Positions 35,766 to 45,348 of a DNA stretch of 64,000 nt are shown here, in pieces (the first letter of the stretch is position 1; each line of letters opens with the position of its first letter). Both the position numbers and the translations under genes were made by a program. Below the pieces are notes generated by a model. The model was not told where the DNA came from, ran no database searches, and saw only the letters and a program-made list of their open reading frames with translations. Origin of the DNA: CAWAWP01 sp963841205 (GTDB lineage Bacteria; Chloroflexota; Ktedonobacteria; Ktedonobacterales; JADMIN01); assembly GCA_963841205.1 (NCBI GenBank), contig CAWJCH010000010.1, positions 321,705 to 385,704 of the forward strand. The letters are read 5' to 3'.

Positions 35766-36677
35766 TCAGGTGGATTGATCCGCGAGCGGGAGGGCGAGGA
35801 CGAAGCCGACTTGCTCGATGCGGTGGAAGCCGAAGCGCTCGTAGAGGGCGTGGGCGCGGGTGTTGGTCTCTTCGGTGTTGAGGACGATCTTCCAGACACG
35901 GTGGCGCTCGAAGTAGCGCACCGCCTCGGCCATCAGCCGTGTGCCGACGCCCTGCCCCTCGACGCGCGGATGCACCGCGATGCGCACGAGATAGCCGGTG
36001 GAGGCGTCTACGGCGTTGTATTGATAACCGCAGATGCCGTCGTCGTCCTCGGCCACGACGAAGTAGGGGTAGCTCTCGGCCACTTCGAGGAAGCTCGCGA
36101 CATCGTGGCGCCAGAGCTGCGGGAAGCAGAGGTTCTCGACGACGACGACGGCTGGGGCATCCGCGGGGACGAAGGGGCGCACGCGGACGGCGGTGTTGCC
36201 GGGCCAGGGGATGCGATAGTCTTCCTTGTCATAGGAGCGCAGCAGGGAGTCGAGCAGGAAGCCGCGCGCTTCGAGCGCGTCACGAAGCCAGTCGTTGTCG
36301 AGGTCACTGCCCGAGTAGTAGAGCGTGTGGGCACCTTTATCCCGCGCCGCCCGCGCGAGAGGTGGCAGCAGCGCATCGAGGTAGCGCCGGTAGCGCTCGC
36401 CCTCGCTCCAGGTGACGCCGAAGCCGCCGATCCAGGCGCTGGGCGGCACGAGCCAGTTGATCAGCAGGAAGGCACGGAGCGTGCCCAAGGTGACGAGCGC
36501 CAAGCGGTCGGGCGCCTCGGCGAAGGCGCCGACGGCGGGGTCGCGCCCCAGCAGGCGTGAGAGCTCGTGCGGATCGAAGCGATAGTGCAGGTAGTCGGAG
36601 GTGTCGAGGATGCGGCGTACGGCAGCGAGGTCACCGCCGTCGAGCGCGCGCACGTTGAGGTCGTCCTGCGGGGGCAT
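35766..36677 (-). CDS. GNAT-family acetyltransferase
   Basis: 303 residues. The C-terminal half is a standard GNAT domain: VRVRPFVPADAPAVVVVENL, YLVRIAVHPRVEGQGVGTRL with the acetyl-CoA loop QGVGTRL, and NTRAHALYERFGFHRIEQVG. The N-terminal half (residues 1-150) looks like a degenerate second GNAT lobe (RALDGGDLAAVRRILDTSDY, HTLYYSGSDLDNDWLRDALE). Two-lobed GNATs act on amino groups of small molecules or peptides. Substrate unknown. Confidence 0.85.
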   Translation of the reverse strand: MPPQDDLNVRALDGGDLAAVRRILDTSDYLHYRFDPHELSRLLGRDPAVGAFAEAPDRLALVTLGTLRAFLLINWLVPPSAWIGGFGVTWSEGERYRRYLDALLPPLARAARDKGAHTLYYSGSDLDNDWLRDALEARGFLLDSLLRSYDKEDYRIPWPGNTAVRVRPFVPADAPAVVVVENLCFPQLWRHDVASFLEVAESYPYFVVAEDDDGICGYQYNAVDASTGYLVRIAVHPRVEGQGVGTRLMAEAVRYFERHRVWKIVLNTEETNTRAHALYERFGFHRIEQVGFVLALPLADQST

Positions 36678-36917
36678 AGGCTAGGCATTCCCTGCGGCGC
36701 GGCGGCTGGCGCGTCCCTCCGCGCGGACGCCGGTGCCCGCGACGGCAGTGTACGCGGGCGGCGCGCACTGTGTCAACGCGCGGCAACAGAGCGCGCGGGA
36801 AGACGGCGATTCGCTCCCCATGCGATCCCTCACCGCTACACGGCGTGGCGACTCGCAGGATACCAGGGCGCGTGGGAAAAGGACGGGGAAATCTCCGCAC
36901 GTTTGAGGACCTGCGCC

Positions 36918-38639
36918 TCAGGCCAGCGGGACAGTGTCACGACCGCCGTCGCGAACCGGCGCTGGTAGGATCGACGATCGCCCCAGATCTTCCGCGGTGA
37001 TGGGCACGTCGAGCGCGGCGATGCCGAGATCGAGCGGCGAGCGGGCCGGATGATAGAGCGGCGCGGGCGTGCGAGCGGCGGTCGCGATAGAGAGATCGGT
37101 GAGCTGGCGCCGCAACCACGCCCCCGCGCTCTCGCTGAGGACGACGCCGCGCGCGCGATCGGTGAGCGCTCTGCGATCCGCCGCCGTGAGCGACAGCGCC
37201 CTCCAGAGGGCCCGCGCGGTCTCCTCCACTGTGCGCGGATCGACGGGCAAGACACCCTTGGCGAGCTGGTGGTAGGCCCCCGCCTCGGTGGAGAGGACGA
37301 TGACGCCGTCGCGCTCGTTGAGGATCACACCTTCCTTGACGACGAGGTTCATGCCGTCGATCAGGGGGTTCACCAGCAGCACGTCGTAACGGCGCATGCA
37401 AGCGAGGGCACGCTCGTGGTCGTTGCCGTAGACGTCGACGATCGGCTGCCAATCGGACGTGCCGAAGCGCGCATTGATGCGCTTGACCGTCGCCTTGACC
37501 TGCTCGGCGTACTGTTGATAGATCGGCAGGCTCTCGCGCGAGGGCACCAGCAGCGCCAGGAAGACGACGCGACCGCGCAGAGCCTTGTGTTCGTCGAGCA
37601 ACCGCTCGTATGCCTCGAAGCCTCGCACGATGTTCTTCGTCGGCTCAAGGCGATCGACGCGCAGGATCAGCTTGCGTCCGCGTTCCAGGCCGAGCGGCGC
37701 CAGCAGCTCCGCGGCGGCGGCTTCGGCGGCGGCGGTGTGCGCCTGAGCGGTGACGGCCCGCGGCGTAATCGCGATGGGGTAGGCCGCGGCGCGCACGATG
37801 CGCCCTTGCCAGCGGAAGCTGGCGCCGTCGGTGCAGCGCACGCCGAGGTAGCGCGCGGCGCCCGCCAGGAAGTTACGCGCATCGCGCTCGGTCTGGAAGC
37901 CGACGACGTCGTTCGCGGCGAGACCCGCGTAGAGTTCGTACACGAACTCGTAGGGCAGGCGCGCCCAGGCGTCGAGCGCGGGCCACGGAATGTGGACGAA
38001 GTGCTGGAGTCGCGCCGCCGGCCTCACCCTGCGCACCATCGCCGGGGCGAGGTAGAGGTGATAGTCGTGGAAGACGACGGGCGGCGTGTTGCCGGTCCGT
38101 GCGGTGGTGTCGAGCTCGGAGATGACGGCGCGGGCGACCGCCTCGTTCGCCGGGACATAGCCGCGGCGCCAGTAGGTCTCGAGCTCGCCGGGCGTAGAGA
38201 GGCAATCGGCGTCGAGGCCATGCTGGAGGAACCAGAGGATGCCGTTGCTAAAGCCGTCGTAGTGGAAGCGATACGTCGCACGAGAGACGTTGACGAGGCG
38301 AGAGGCGATCTCCGGCAGGACGGCGGAGCGCTTAGCGCCGGACATGGTCTGGTCGGAGGCGTCGCGATCGGCGTCGGTCATGGCGAGCGAGATCCAGGTG
38401 ACGCGGCGTCCCTCGGCGGCACAGAGCAATCCGCTGACGACACCACCCGCCCCGCGCTCGGTCTGCAGCTCACCATGCGCATCGTAGGAATGTTCGATCG
38501 GGCCGCGATTCGTCACGAAGATCACGTCGGGGGGGAAACGCCCATTGGAGTGAAGCACTGGCTGCCTCGTTGGAAGCCTTGAAGGGCTGACGAGCGCCCG
38601 ATGCGACGGCACCGCATGGTCCATCCGCGTGTCCCGCAT
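36918..38639 (-). CDS. otsA: Alpha,alpha-trehalose-phosphate synthase (GT20)
   Basis: 573 residues from ATG 38639, chosen for the AGGAG five bases upstream. The GT20 fold is clear: DVIFVTNRGPIEHSYD, GAGGVVSGLL, HIPWPALDAWARLPYEF, LAANDVVGFQTERDARNFL, RVDRLEPTKNIVRGFEAYER, the UDP-glucose site DGMNLVVKEGVILNERDG and LSTEAGAYHQL. It makes trehalose-6-phosphate from UDP-glucose and glucose-6-phosphate for osmotic and desiccation tolerance. No OtsB phosphatase is beside it and no phosphatase domain is fused. The unusually long N-terminal tail of about 35 residues is not conserved in OtsA. Confidence 0.88.
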   Translation of the reverse strand: MRDTRMDHAVPSHRALVSPSRLPTRQPVLHSNGRFPPDVIFVTNRGPIEHSYDAHGELQTERGAGGVVSGLLCAAEGRRVTWISLAMTDADRDASDQTMSGAKRSAVLPEIASRLVNVSRATYRFHYDGFSNGILWFLQHGLDADCLSTPGELETYWRRGYVPANEAVARAVISELDTTARTGNTPPVVFHDYHLYLAPAMVRRVRPAARLQHFVHIPWPALDAWARLPYEFVYELYAGLAANDVVGFQTERDARNFLAGAARYLGVRCTDGASFRWQGRIVRAAAYPIAITPRAVTAQAHTAAAEAAAAELLAPLGLERGRKLILRVDRLEPTKNIVRGFEAYERLLDEHKALRGRVVFLALLVPSRESLPIYQQYAEQVKATVKRINARFGTSDWQPIVDVYGNDHERALACMRRYDVLLVNPLIDGMNLVVKEGVILNERDGVIVLSTEAGAYHQLAKGVLPVDPRTVEETARALWRALSLTAADRRALTDRARGVVLSESAGAWLRRQLTDLSIATAARTPAPLYHPARSPLDLGIAALDVPITAEDLGRSSILPAPVRDGGRDTVPLA

Positions 38640-39087
38640 GTCTACTCCTTCCGTGCGGCCCAGCCACGGTGAAAGCTCCGCGCGGGTCGCCACGTCCCCT
38701 TATACCGTGCCACACGGAGCTAAGAGGAAGGTGAATCGTAGATAAGTATCACCTAAGAGCGAAGGTTCGTGGCGACTTCGTCCTCGGCGCCACACAAGCA
38801 CGCTCCATGCCGAACAAGCACACAGCCGTTGGCCGCGACGATCCTCGTCGCGACCGTCGCCCGCCTGATTGCGAGTGGTACAATCCGGAGCGTCGAGCGC
38901 GTCACGGCGCACCGTGGCACAGCGCCTCCAGGCGGAGGCCCATTCATTGCCGGCGCCCGACGGCGAACTCGCCTGCATAGCGTGCTCTCGGCCCTCAGTT
39001 CTGTTGGCAAGACGCGTGCCGCCCGGAGGCGGCGGCGATGGCGCGGGAACGGCGCGGCGCGGGCGGAACGCCGAGGGGAGGACGCTC
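38640..39087. other. Intergenic region between otsA and response regulator
   Basis: About 450 bases of divergent regulatory space. TACAAT at 38879-38884 is a possible -10 for the response regulator gene, without a good -35. No small gene is supported. Confidence 0.4.
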
Positions 39088-39774
39088 ATGAAAGCACATA
39101 TTCTGGTGGTGGATGACGACCGTCCCATCACCGATACACTGCGGCGCGCTCTGGCGTACGAGGGCTATTCCGTCGAGGTGGCGTTGCGCGGCGACGAGGC
39201 GCTGAAGAAGGTGATCGAGCATCAGCCGGATCTGATCGTGCTCGACCGCACGATGCCGGGCATGGACGGGCTGGAGGTCTGCCGCCGCCTGCGCGCCGCG
39301 GGCAACCAGGTGCCGATCTTGATGTTGACGGCCAAAGATTCGATCCCCGACCGCGTGGAGGGTCTAGACACCGGCGCGGACGACTATCTCGTCAAGCCGA
39401 TGGAGCTCGATGAGCTGCGGGCGCACGTGCGGGCGCTGCTGCGCCGCCACAATCCCGAGCAGACGGAGGTGCTGCGCTTTGCCGATCTTGAGCTTGACAC
39501 TGGCTCTCGGCTGGCAAAACGCGGGGCGCGCGAGTTCGCCCTCTCGACGACCGAGTACGAACTGCTGCAGTTGTTCATGCGACGACCGCGGCAGGTGCTG
39601 ACGCGCGATGTGATCATGGAGCGTGTGTGGGGCTACGACTTCGAGGGCGAATCCAACGTACTGGAAGTGTACATCGGCTATCTGCGCACGAAGCTGGAGG
39701 CCAAGAGCGAGCCGCGGCTGATCCACACGGTGCGCGGCGCGGGCTACGTGCTGCGCGAGCCGACCGACGCATAG
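39088..39774 (+). CDS. OmpR-family response regulator
   Basis: 228 residues. GAGGGGAGGA precedes ATG 39088. The receiver domain has the acidic pocket in ILVVDDDRP, the phospho-acceptor Asp53 in LIVLDRTMPGMDG, Thr81 and Lys103 in DYLVKPMELDEL. The C-terminal winged helix (residues 130-228) reads FALSTTEYELLQLFM, RDVIMERVWGYDFEGE and VLEVYIGYLRTKLE, ending HTVRGAGYVLRE. It forms an operon with the histidine kinase that starts 36 bases after its stop, and resembles MprA/PrrA-type systems. Confidence 0.95.
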   Translation: MKAHILVVDDDRPITDTLRRALAYEGYSVEVALRGDEALKKVIEHQPDLIVLDRTMPGMDGLEVCRRLRAAGNQVPILMLTAKDSIPDRVEGLDTGADDYLVKPMELDELRAHVRALLRRHNPEQTEVLRFADLELDTGSRLAKRGAREFALSTTEYELLQLFMRRPRQVLTRDVIMERVWGYDFEGESNVLEVYIGYLRTKLEAKSEPRLIHTVRGAGYVLREPTDA

Positions 39775-39809
39775 CTATGCCGTGATCGAGGGCAAAAGGG
39801 AGACGAGCG

Positions 39810-41777
39810 ATGCCGATCCGGGTATGGCTAGGCGTCGCCTCGCGGTGGGCATTGAACCGCTTCTCGATCCGCGTGCGGCTGACGGTATGGTACGCGCTCT
39901 TGGTGGCGGTGACCCTGACACTCTTCAGCGTGATCGTCTACGCGGTGGCGCAGTATCAGATCGAGAACAGCCTCGACCAGAGCCTGCAGAGCAACGCGCA
40001 GATCATCGCGCAGACGGTGCGGGGCGATCTCGTAAGCCAGCAATCTACACCGACGGCGACCGCGACGCCTTCGCCCACTAGTGCGCCGACGGCTACGCCG
40101 AGCGCCAGCGCTACCGCGTCGCCAGGGGCAACCTCCACGCCGACCGCGCAGCCGACGGAGACTCCGGTGCCGCCGATCGATCCCTCTACGAAGAAGAAGA
40201 TCCAGCAGCGGCTGGAGCGGAGCCAGGCGGTGACCGACCTGCTGGGGCGACTGAACTTGACGTTCGAGGTGCTAGATTCCACGCAGGCCGTAGTCTACGC
40301 GTCCTCGAACGTGGAGTCGTCGCCGCTCACCATCCAGGCGCCGAATCTGCACGCCGCGCTGCACCAAGGCGCCTGCACGGCCTACACGGTCGGCCAGCAT
40401 GGCTCGTTGCTCCGTGTCTACCTCTATCCGCTGATCCTGCCCGCGAGCGCCGCGACTCCCCACACGGCGGTGAACGCGATGGGGCCGACGAGCTGCACGG
40501 TCTCGGCGGGCGCTTCGATCGTCGGTGTGGTGGTGGTCGCCAAGTCGGTGGATGACGTGAACAGCGCCCTCGGCACGCTGCGCCAGTTGCTCTTCGCCGG
40601 GGTGCTGATCGCCTTGCTGGTCGCCTCGCTTGGCGCGTGGCTGATCGCCGGCAATGGGCTGCGGCCGATCGCGTCGGTGACCCGCACCGCGCGCTCCATT
40701 GCGACGAATGCGCGTCGCGGCTCGCTCGGCAAGCGCGTGGGCTATCGTGGCCCGCGCGACGAGGTGGGCGAGCTTGCTTCCACCTTCGACGACATGCTCG
40801 CGGCGCTGGAACGCACGGCCAGCGCGCAGCGCCGCTTCATCGCGGACGCGTCGCACGAGCTGCGCGCGCCGCTGACGACGATCAAGGGCAGCCTAGAGTT
40901 CCTCCGCGACGCGCGCGACCTGCCCGAAGGAGAGCGCGTCGCGGCGATCGGCGACGCCTACGGCGAGGCGGAGCGCATGGCGGGACTGGTCAACGATCTG
41001 CTGCTGCTGGCGCGGGTGGACGCCGCCGCGGCGAGCGGGTCACGCACGGATGATCAGATGCGCGGGCGGCGCGAGTTGGTAGAGTTGGACCAACTCGCCT
41101 TCGACCTCTTCCGCCAGGGTCGGGTGCAGCTGCAGGCACGCCCCACCTCGCACATCCAGCTGACGATCGGCACGCTCGAGCCGATGGCGGTGGATGGCGA
41201 CCCCGGCCAATTGCGACAGGTGACGCTGATCTTGCTGGACAACGCGCTGAAGTACACGCCGGCGGGCGGGCGGGTGCGCATCTCGGTCGGCCATGAGGAT
41301 GGGCGGGCGGCGCTGAGCGTGATGGACACGGGGATCGGCATCGAGGCCGAGCTGCTGCCACACATCTTCGAGCGGTTCTTCCGCGGCGAGGGCGCGCGGG
41401 CGCGCGACGAGCACGGCAGCGGCCTCGGGTTGGCGATCGCGGATTGGATCGTGTCGTCGCACGGCGGCGAGATCCGCGTGGAGAGCCGCCTGGGGATCGG
41501 CAGCACCTTCACGGTATTGTTGCCGGCGGCGCGGCGGCAGGGCGAGCAGAGCAGCGTCAAACAGGCGATCCCATCGGCGGCTCGGCGCACGGCGCGCGGG
41601 CTGGTGGGCGAGGCGATGGCGCCCATCGCGCGGCTCGCCGGCAGCGTCTCACGACCGCTGCGCGACCGGGCACACCCGCGCGCGAACGGCGCCGCGCCCC
41701 GCAAGCAGCCGCTGCGCCCGGCGGGCAAAACGACGGATTCACGTCGTCGGGACGCGCCTCGCGAGCGAGAGCGCTAA
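39810..41777 (+). CDS. Sensor histidine kinase of the OmpR-type pair
   Basis: 655 residues. TM1 is near residues 25-47 and TM2 near 248-272. The extracytoplasmic sensor between them includes a low-complexity Thr/Pro/Ala/Ser stretch (residues 78-125). A HAMP domain follows (LRPIASVTRTARSIATNA), then HisKA with the phosphorylated His349 in FIADASHELRAPLTTIKG, and HATPase_c with N-box LILLDNALKYTP, DTGIGI and GSGLGLAIADW. A basic, disordered tail of about 80 residues ends the protein. It is the partner of the regulator at 39088. Signal unknown. Confidence 0.93.
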   Translation: MPIRVWLGVASRWALNRFSIRVRLTVWYALLVAVTLTLFSVIVYAVAQYQIENSLDQSLQSNAQIIAQTVRGDLVSQQSTPTATATPSPTSAPTATPSASATASPGATSTPTAQPTETPVPPIDPSTKKKIQQRLERSQAVTDLLGRLNLTFEVLDSTQAVVYASSNVESSPLTIQAPNLHAALHQGACTAYTVGQHGSLLRVYLYPLILPASAATPHTAVNAMGPTSCTVSAGASIVGVVVVAKSVDDVNSALGTLRQLLFAGVLIALLVASLGAWLIAGNGLRPIASVTRTARSIATNARRGSLGKRVGYRGPRDEVGELASTFDDMLAALERTASAQRRFIADASHELRAPLTTIKGSLEFLRDARDLPEGERVAAIGDAYGEAERMAGLVNDLLLLARVDAAAASGSRTDDQMRGRRELVELDQLAFDLFRQGRVQLQARPTSHIQLTIGTLEPMAVDGDPGQLRQVTLILLDNALKYTPAGGRVRISVGHEDGRAALSVMDTGIGIEAELLPHIFERFFRGEGARARDEHGSGLGLAIADWIVSSHGGEIRVESRLGIGSTFTVLLPAARRQGEQSSVKQAIPSAARRTARGLVGEAMAPIARLAGSVSRPLRDRAHPRANGAAPRKQPLRPAGKTTDSRRRDAPRERER

Positions 41778-41803
41778 CGAGACGATACCGGCTTCGGCCC
41801 AGC

Positions 41804-43840
41804 CTACTCGTCCCAACTGGTGCGGCTTGGCGGGTTGGGGCGGCGATTGCCGCGCGGATCGTCGTAGCCGTTGCCACTGCCGTAGCCGTTCCCATACCCG
41901 TTCCCGCCATTGTTATAGCCACCGTTGCCGTTCCCGCCGGCGTAGCCATCGCTATAACCGTCTTCGCCGTAGTTCTGCGCACCCGGATAGCTCGGGCCGG
42001 CTTCGAAGGTCTGGCTCGGTGCGGGGCGACGCATGCCGCCGAACTGGGACGGCGGCGCGGGCGGGCGGTTGCCTTGTTGCCAGTCGTTCTGGTAGCGCGA
42101 TGGGGTGGGGTCGCCGCCGATCCGGCTGTAGCCGCCGACCCGCGACATGGAGGGCGCGACGGGGGCGGCGAGCTGGCGCGGCGCCTGCTCCGGCAGCAGC
42201 ATGTGACCCGCCTGCGCGCCTCGGATGGTGGCGGGGGGCAGTGCGGGCGCGCCGCGCAGCCGCTCGATCTGCTCCAGCTGTTCCGCCTCTTCGAACTCCG
42301 GCAGTTCGACCGCCTTGCCGCCGACGACGCGCCGGAGATCGCCGACGACGGCTTCGAGCTGGTCGGCACTGTATTTGGCGGCGCTGGCGCCGCTCACGAG
42401 CTGTTCGGAGACCTGGGTCGTCACGGTGATGGCCTTGCCGAGGCGGTCACTGCTGACGTGCTGGCGGCGGGCGGCCTCATCCACGTAGCGGGCGAGCTCT
42501 TGCAGGTGGGCCACCGTGCGGCGCGCCTGCTCATCGGTGAGTTTGTCCCAATATTCGCCGAACCAATTGCTGGCGTCGATGATGCGGCGCGAGGCCTGGT
42601 TCATGGCGTCGGCGAGGTAGCGCACGCTTTCGAGGCCGGTCTTGCAGGCATCCACCACCCATTGCTGCTCGCTGGCGGAGCTTTCCTGGCGGCTGGCGAG
42701 CAGCTTCAGCGAGGCGGCGGCGCCTTGGAGGTTCTCCGTCGCCTCGTGGACGGGGCGCGCCGTCTGCTGGCCGAGGAGCCAACCGAGGAGGATGGCGAGC
42801 AGCGCGATGACGCCCGCGCTGAGCAGCGAGAGCCGCAATTGGTCGTTGGCGACCTGGGTGACAGTGGCGACCGGGCTGACGACGTAGTAGGTCCACGGCA
42901 CGTTGGTGAGCGTGCTATCGGCGGTCTGGAAGGTGTTGCTGCCCGGCAGGCCGACCACGTTCACGGAGACGGGGCCGAAGCGCTTCTCACTGGTGATGAG
43001 CTGCTGCGCGCCGACGCTGAGCGGGGCGACTGCGGTGAAGCGATCGCCGGCGTTGCTGTCCGCCACGCGGATGCCGTTTTCGTCGGTGATGAAGGCGTAG
43101 CTGCCGGCGCCGGCCGCGCCCTTCTCGCTCTGCATGATGGCGTCGACGGCGTCGAGGTTGAGCGTCGCGCGGAGGAAGCCGATCACCTGGTTGGCATTGC
43201 CGAGCGGCGCAGACACGGGCGTGTAGACCTGCACGAAGGTGTGCTGTGTCTTGCTGTCGTAATAGACGGGGGAGATCGTCGACTTGTTGTCTTGCACGAC
43301 GGGCTTGAGGTCTTCAGCCGGTACGGCGGCGCCACCAATCGGATTGCAGGCGGTGTCGTTGGTGTTGCTGCGCAGGTGGCCGAGCAGCTCGACACCGGTG
43401 GCGCTGAAGAGGCTCCACTGCGTGTAATTGGCCTCGCGGAGGACGCCGACGTTCAGCGCGCGGCAATTCGATCCTTTGAAGAAGTCGAAGCCGATCTGCG
43501 GATCGCCGCAGGGGACCTTGGCGGTGATTGCGGGGGCGAGGCTCGGCTGCGCGTTCGCCAGCACGCATAAGAGGAACGCTGGCGTGGTCGGCAGCGTCGA
43601 GAGCGCCACGCCGTCGAGCTCGCGCTCGTTGAGGTACGTATCGACGCGTTCGGCGTTATTGCGGGAGTCCGTCGTGAGGCTCGCCTGGCCCTGCTTGATC
43701 AGCGTGCCACGGGCGCTGACGTCGTTGATCGCCACGACGGCGGCCAGCGGCAGCAACGCGGCGAGGAGGATCAGCAGCGAGAGCCGCACGGAGAGCGACA
43801 GCCGGCGGCGCGCGGCGCTGGCGTAGGATGACTTTGCCAT
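41804..43840 (-). CDS. Cache-domain membrane protein without output domain
   Basis: 678 residues from ATG 43840 (GAGGGACG upstream). TM1 lies near residues 18-42. A large extracytoplasmic double-Cache-like region follows (SRNNAERVDTYLNERELDGV, SPVYYDSKTQHTFVQVYTPV, GSYAFITDENGIRVADSNAG), then TM2 near 348-372 (LLSAGVIALLAILLGWLLGQ), a HAMP-like/coiled-coil stretch and a disordered Gly/Asn/Tyr-rich tail with repeats of NGYGNGYG. The layout up to the coiled coil is that of a chemoreceptor, but the methyl-accepting signalling hairpin is missing. It is convergent with the kinase gene, 26 bases apart. Confidence 0.8.
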   Translation of the reverse strand: MAKSSYASAARRRLSLSVRLSLLILLAALLPLAAVVAINDVSARGTLIKQGQASLTTDSRNNAERVDTYLNERELDGVALSTLPTTPAFLLCVLANAQPSLAPAITAKVPCGDPQIGFDFFKGSNCRALNVGVLREANYTQWSLFSATGVELLGHLRSNTNDTACNPIGGAAVPAEDLKPVVQDNKSTISPVYYDSKTQHTFVQVYTPVSAPLGNANQVIGFLRATLNLDAVDAIMQSEKGAAGAGSYAFITDENGIRVADSNAGDRFTAVAPLSVGAQQLITSEKRFGPVSVNVVGLPGSNTFQTADSTLTNVPWTYYVVSPVATVTQVANDQLRLSLLSAGVIALLAILLGWLLGQQTARPVHEATENLQGAAASLKLLASRQESSASEQQWVVDACKTGLESVRYLADAMNQASRRIIDASNWFGEYWDKLTDEQARRTVAHLQELARYVDEAARRQHVSSDRLGKAITVTTQVSEQLVSGASAAKYSADQLEAVVGDLRRVVGGKAVELPEFEEAEQLEQIERLRGAPALPPATIRGAQAGHMLLPEQAPRQLAAPVAPSMSRVGGYSRIGGDPTPSRYQNDWQQGNRPPAPPSQFGGMRRPAPSQTFEAGPSYPGAQNYGEDGYSDGYAGGNGNGGYNNGGNGYGNGYGSGNGYDDPRGNRRPNPPSRTSWDE

Positions 43841-44236
43841 GAGAGCGTCCCTCGTCTTCCGGGGAGAATGGCAGCGGAGCGGGCGAAGCGTCTCCGCGCG
43901 GACGGGTCGATAGCAGGGTGAGAGCGCTCCGTGCGGCCCGCCGTCCTGTTCGGCTATGCGGCCCTGCACAGCCCGCGCCCACGTTGACCGGCGACGGCTG
44001 GAGGATAACGGAGGATAACGATAGCACACGGCTCAGGAAGATGGATAGCCAGGACGGCCCAACTGGCCGAGCGCCACGGACCCAGCCGCCACCCCATCTA
44101 CCGACGCGCCAAGGTTACGATTCGCTGCATGCTCTCACACGCGGGCCAGCGACGCGCGTCGATCCAGGACTATCGGGCCACGCATTACGTCAACACGCGG
44201 TTCACACATGGCGGGTGGGAGCCTGAAGTCCGCTCA
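43841..44236. other. Intergenic region upstream of the Cache protein
   Basis: About 400 bases without a supported gene. A short tandem repeat GGAGGATAAC occurs twice near 44002-44023. No clear promoter pair was found. Confidence 0.4.
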
Positions 44237-45070
44237 CTAATTGTAATAATACACCAGGCCGCGCGTCTCGAGTTCATCGAGCAGGCCGGTCACCTCGTCG
44301 AGCGGCTTGGAAGAGAGACGGGAGAGATCCTCCACGGTATGCTCGCCGTCGGCGAGCAGCAGCAGCGTGCGGTGACTGCGCGAGAGGTTGTGCGCGGTGA
44401 CGACGTTCATCAGGTCGCGCACATCGGGGGCGCGACGCGGGCGCCGACGCAGCTGATCGGCCCCTTGCAGCGTCCCAACGCCGGGCTGCGCCTGGGCGGG
44501 CCGGTAACCCGCGGACTGCCCTGGGAAGGGGATGGGGCTCGGTGCCAGTGGCGGGTAGTTTGCCGAGGGGGCGTAGGTCTGGGGATCGGGCTGCACAGCG
44601 GGGACGCTGTATTGGCCGGCGTAGGCGGCGCCTGGGCTCTGCGGCGCGGGGCGCGTGCCCTGCTGCATCGGCCAAGAGCCGCTGCCGTCGAAGTTGCGCT
44701 GCGGGGGATAGCCGGGCTGCGAGCCGCCGCTGGGCCACGACGGGCGCGAGCTGGGGACGGGCGACCGCGGCTGCACGGCGCGGATGGCGGGCTCACTGGG
44801 GTTGGTGAGGTTGGCGTCGGGGCGCATCGACTCGCGGTCGAAGGCGAAGCGGCAGGCGCCCCAGCGGCCGAGCGCCGAGAGCGCCTCGCGCCCGCGCAGG
44901 CCAGCGAGGGAGGCGTAGACCGCGCGACCGCCGACGAAGTAGATCTCGCCCTCTTCGAGCACCGAGCCAGAGCCGCGCTCGACGAGGAGCATGCCGGTGC
45001 GCTGGCCGAGCTCGACCACTTCGATGACGTTGGAAAGCTGGTCGGTGGCGGTAACTTTCGGCTTGCCCAT
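44237..45070 (-). CDS. DUF4388 protein with proline-rich linker and winged-helix tail
   Basis: 277 residues. Residues 1-95 match DUF4388 (DQLSNVIEVVELGQRTGMLL, GSVLEEGEIYFVGGRAVYAS, REALSALGRWGACRFAFD), a domain tied to signalling and surface motility in myxobacteria and cyanobacteria. Residues 100-205 are a Pro/Gly/Gln/Tyr-rich linker. The C-terminus (SRSHRTLLLLADGEHTVEDL, KPLDEVTGLLDELETRGLVY) is a winged-helix-like module. It lies upstream of the Cache protein gene on the same strand, so a shared signalling pathway is possible. An extended -10 is at 45255-45263. Confidence 0.82.
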   Translation of the reverse strand: MGKPKVTATDQLSNVIEVVELGQRTGMLLVERGSGSVLEEGEIYFVGGRAVYASLAGLRGREALSALGRWGACRFAFDRESMRPDANLTNPSEPAIRAVQPRSPVPSSRPSWPSGGSQPGYPPQRNFDGSGSWPMQQGTRPAPQSPGAAYAGQYSVPAVQPDPQTYAPSANYPPLAPSPIPFPGQSAGYRPAQAQPGVGTLQGADQLRRRPRRAPDVRDLMNVVTAHNLSRSHRTLLLLADGEHTVEDLSRLSSKPLDEVTGLLDELETRGLVYYYN

Positions 45071-45254
45071 GTGTTCCCTATGCGCCCTTCGCCGCGACTC
45101 GCCGGTCGCTCACACCGTCGCACTCCAAATTGGGCCACCACTCGACACGCGACGCTGCGTGCCCATCCGCCACAGATGCGAGTGAGTAAAGAGGAGAGAC
45201 GATCGTCGGCGTTTTCGGCAGGTTATTTTTGCGGATACATGTTCAGTTGCGGGC

Positions 45255-45263
45255 AGTATAGCA
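45255..45263 (-). promoter_or_regulatory. Extended -10 promoter for DUF4388 gene
   Basis: Minus-strand TGC plus TATACT (45260-45255), the same extended -10 as at 2838 and 22541. It would give a leader of about 180 bases. Confidence 0.45.
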
Positions 45264-45348
45264 CGACCTGAGCAAATGGAACAGGGCTCGCGACGCGTCC
45301 GGCTCCGGCGATTTGCCCCGAGACAGGGCGCGATCACCGCTCGCCACG

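Noticed and set aside
41444..43570. 708-codon plus-strand open frame opposite the Cache protein gene
   Set aside because: Long antisense frames are expected at this GC content. The minus strand has signal, Cache and transmembrane features and a ribosome site.
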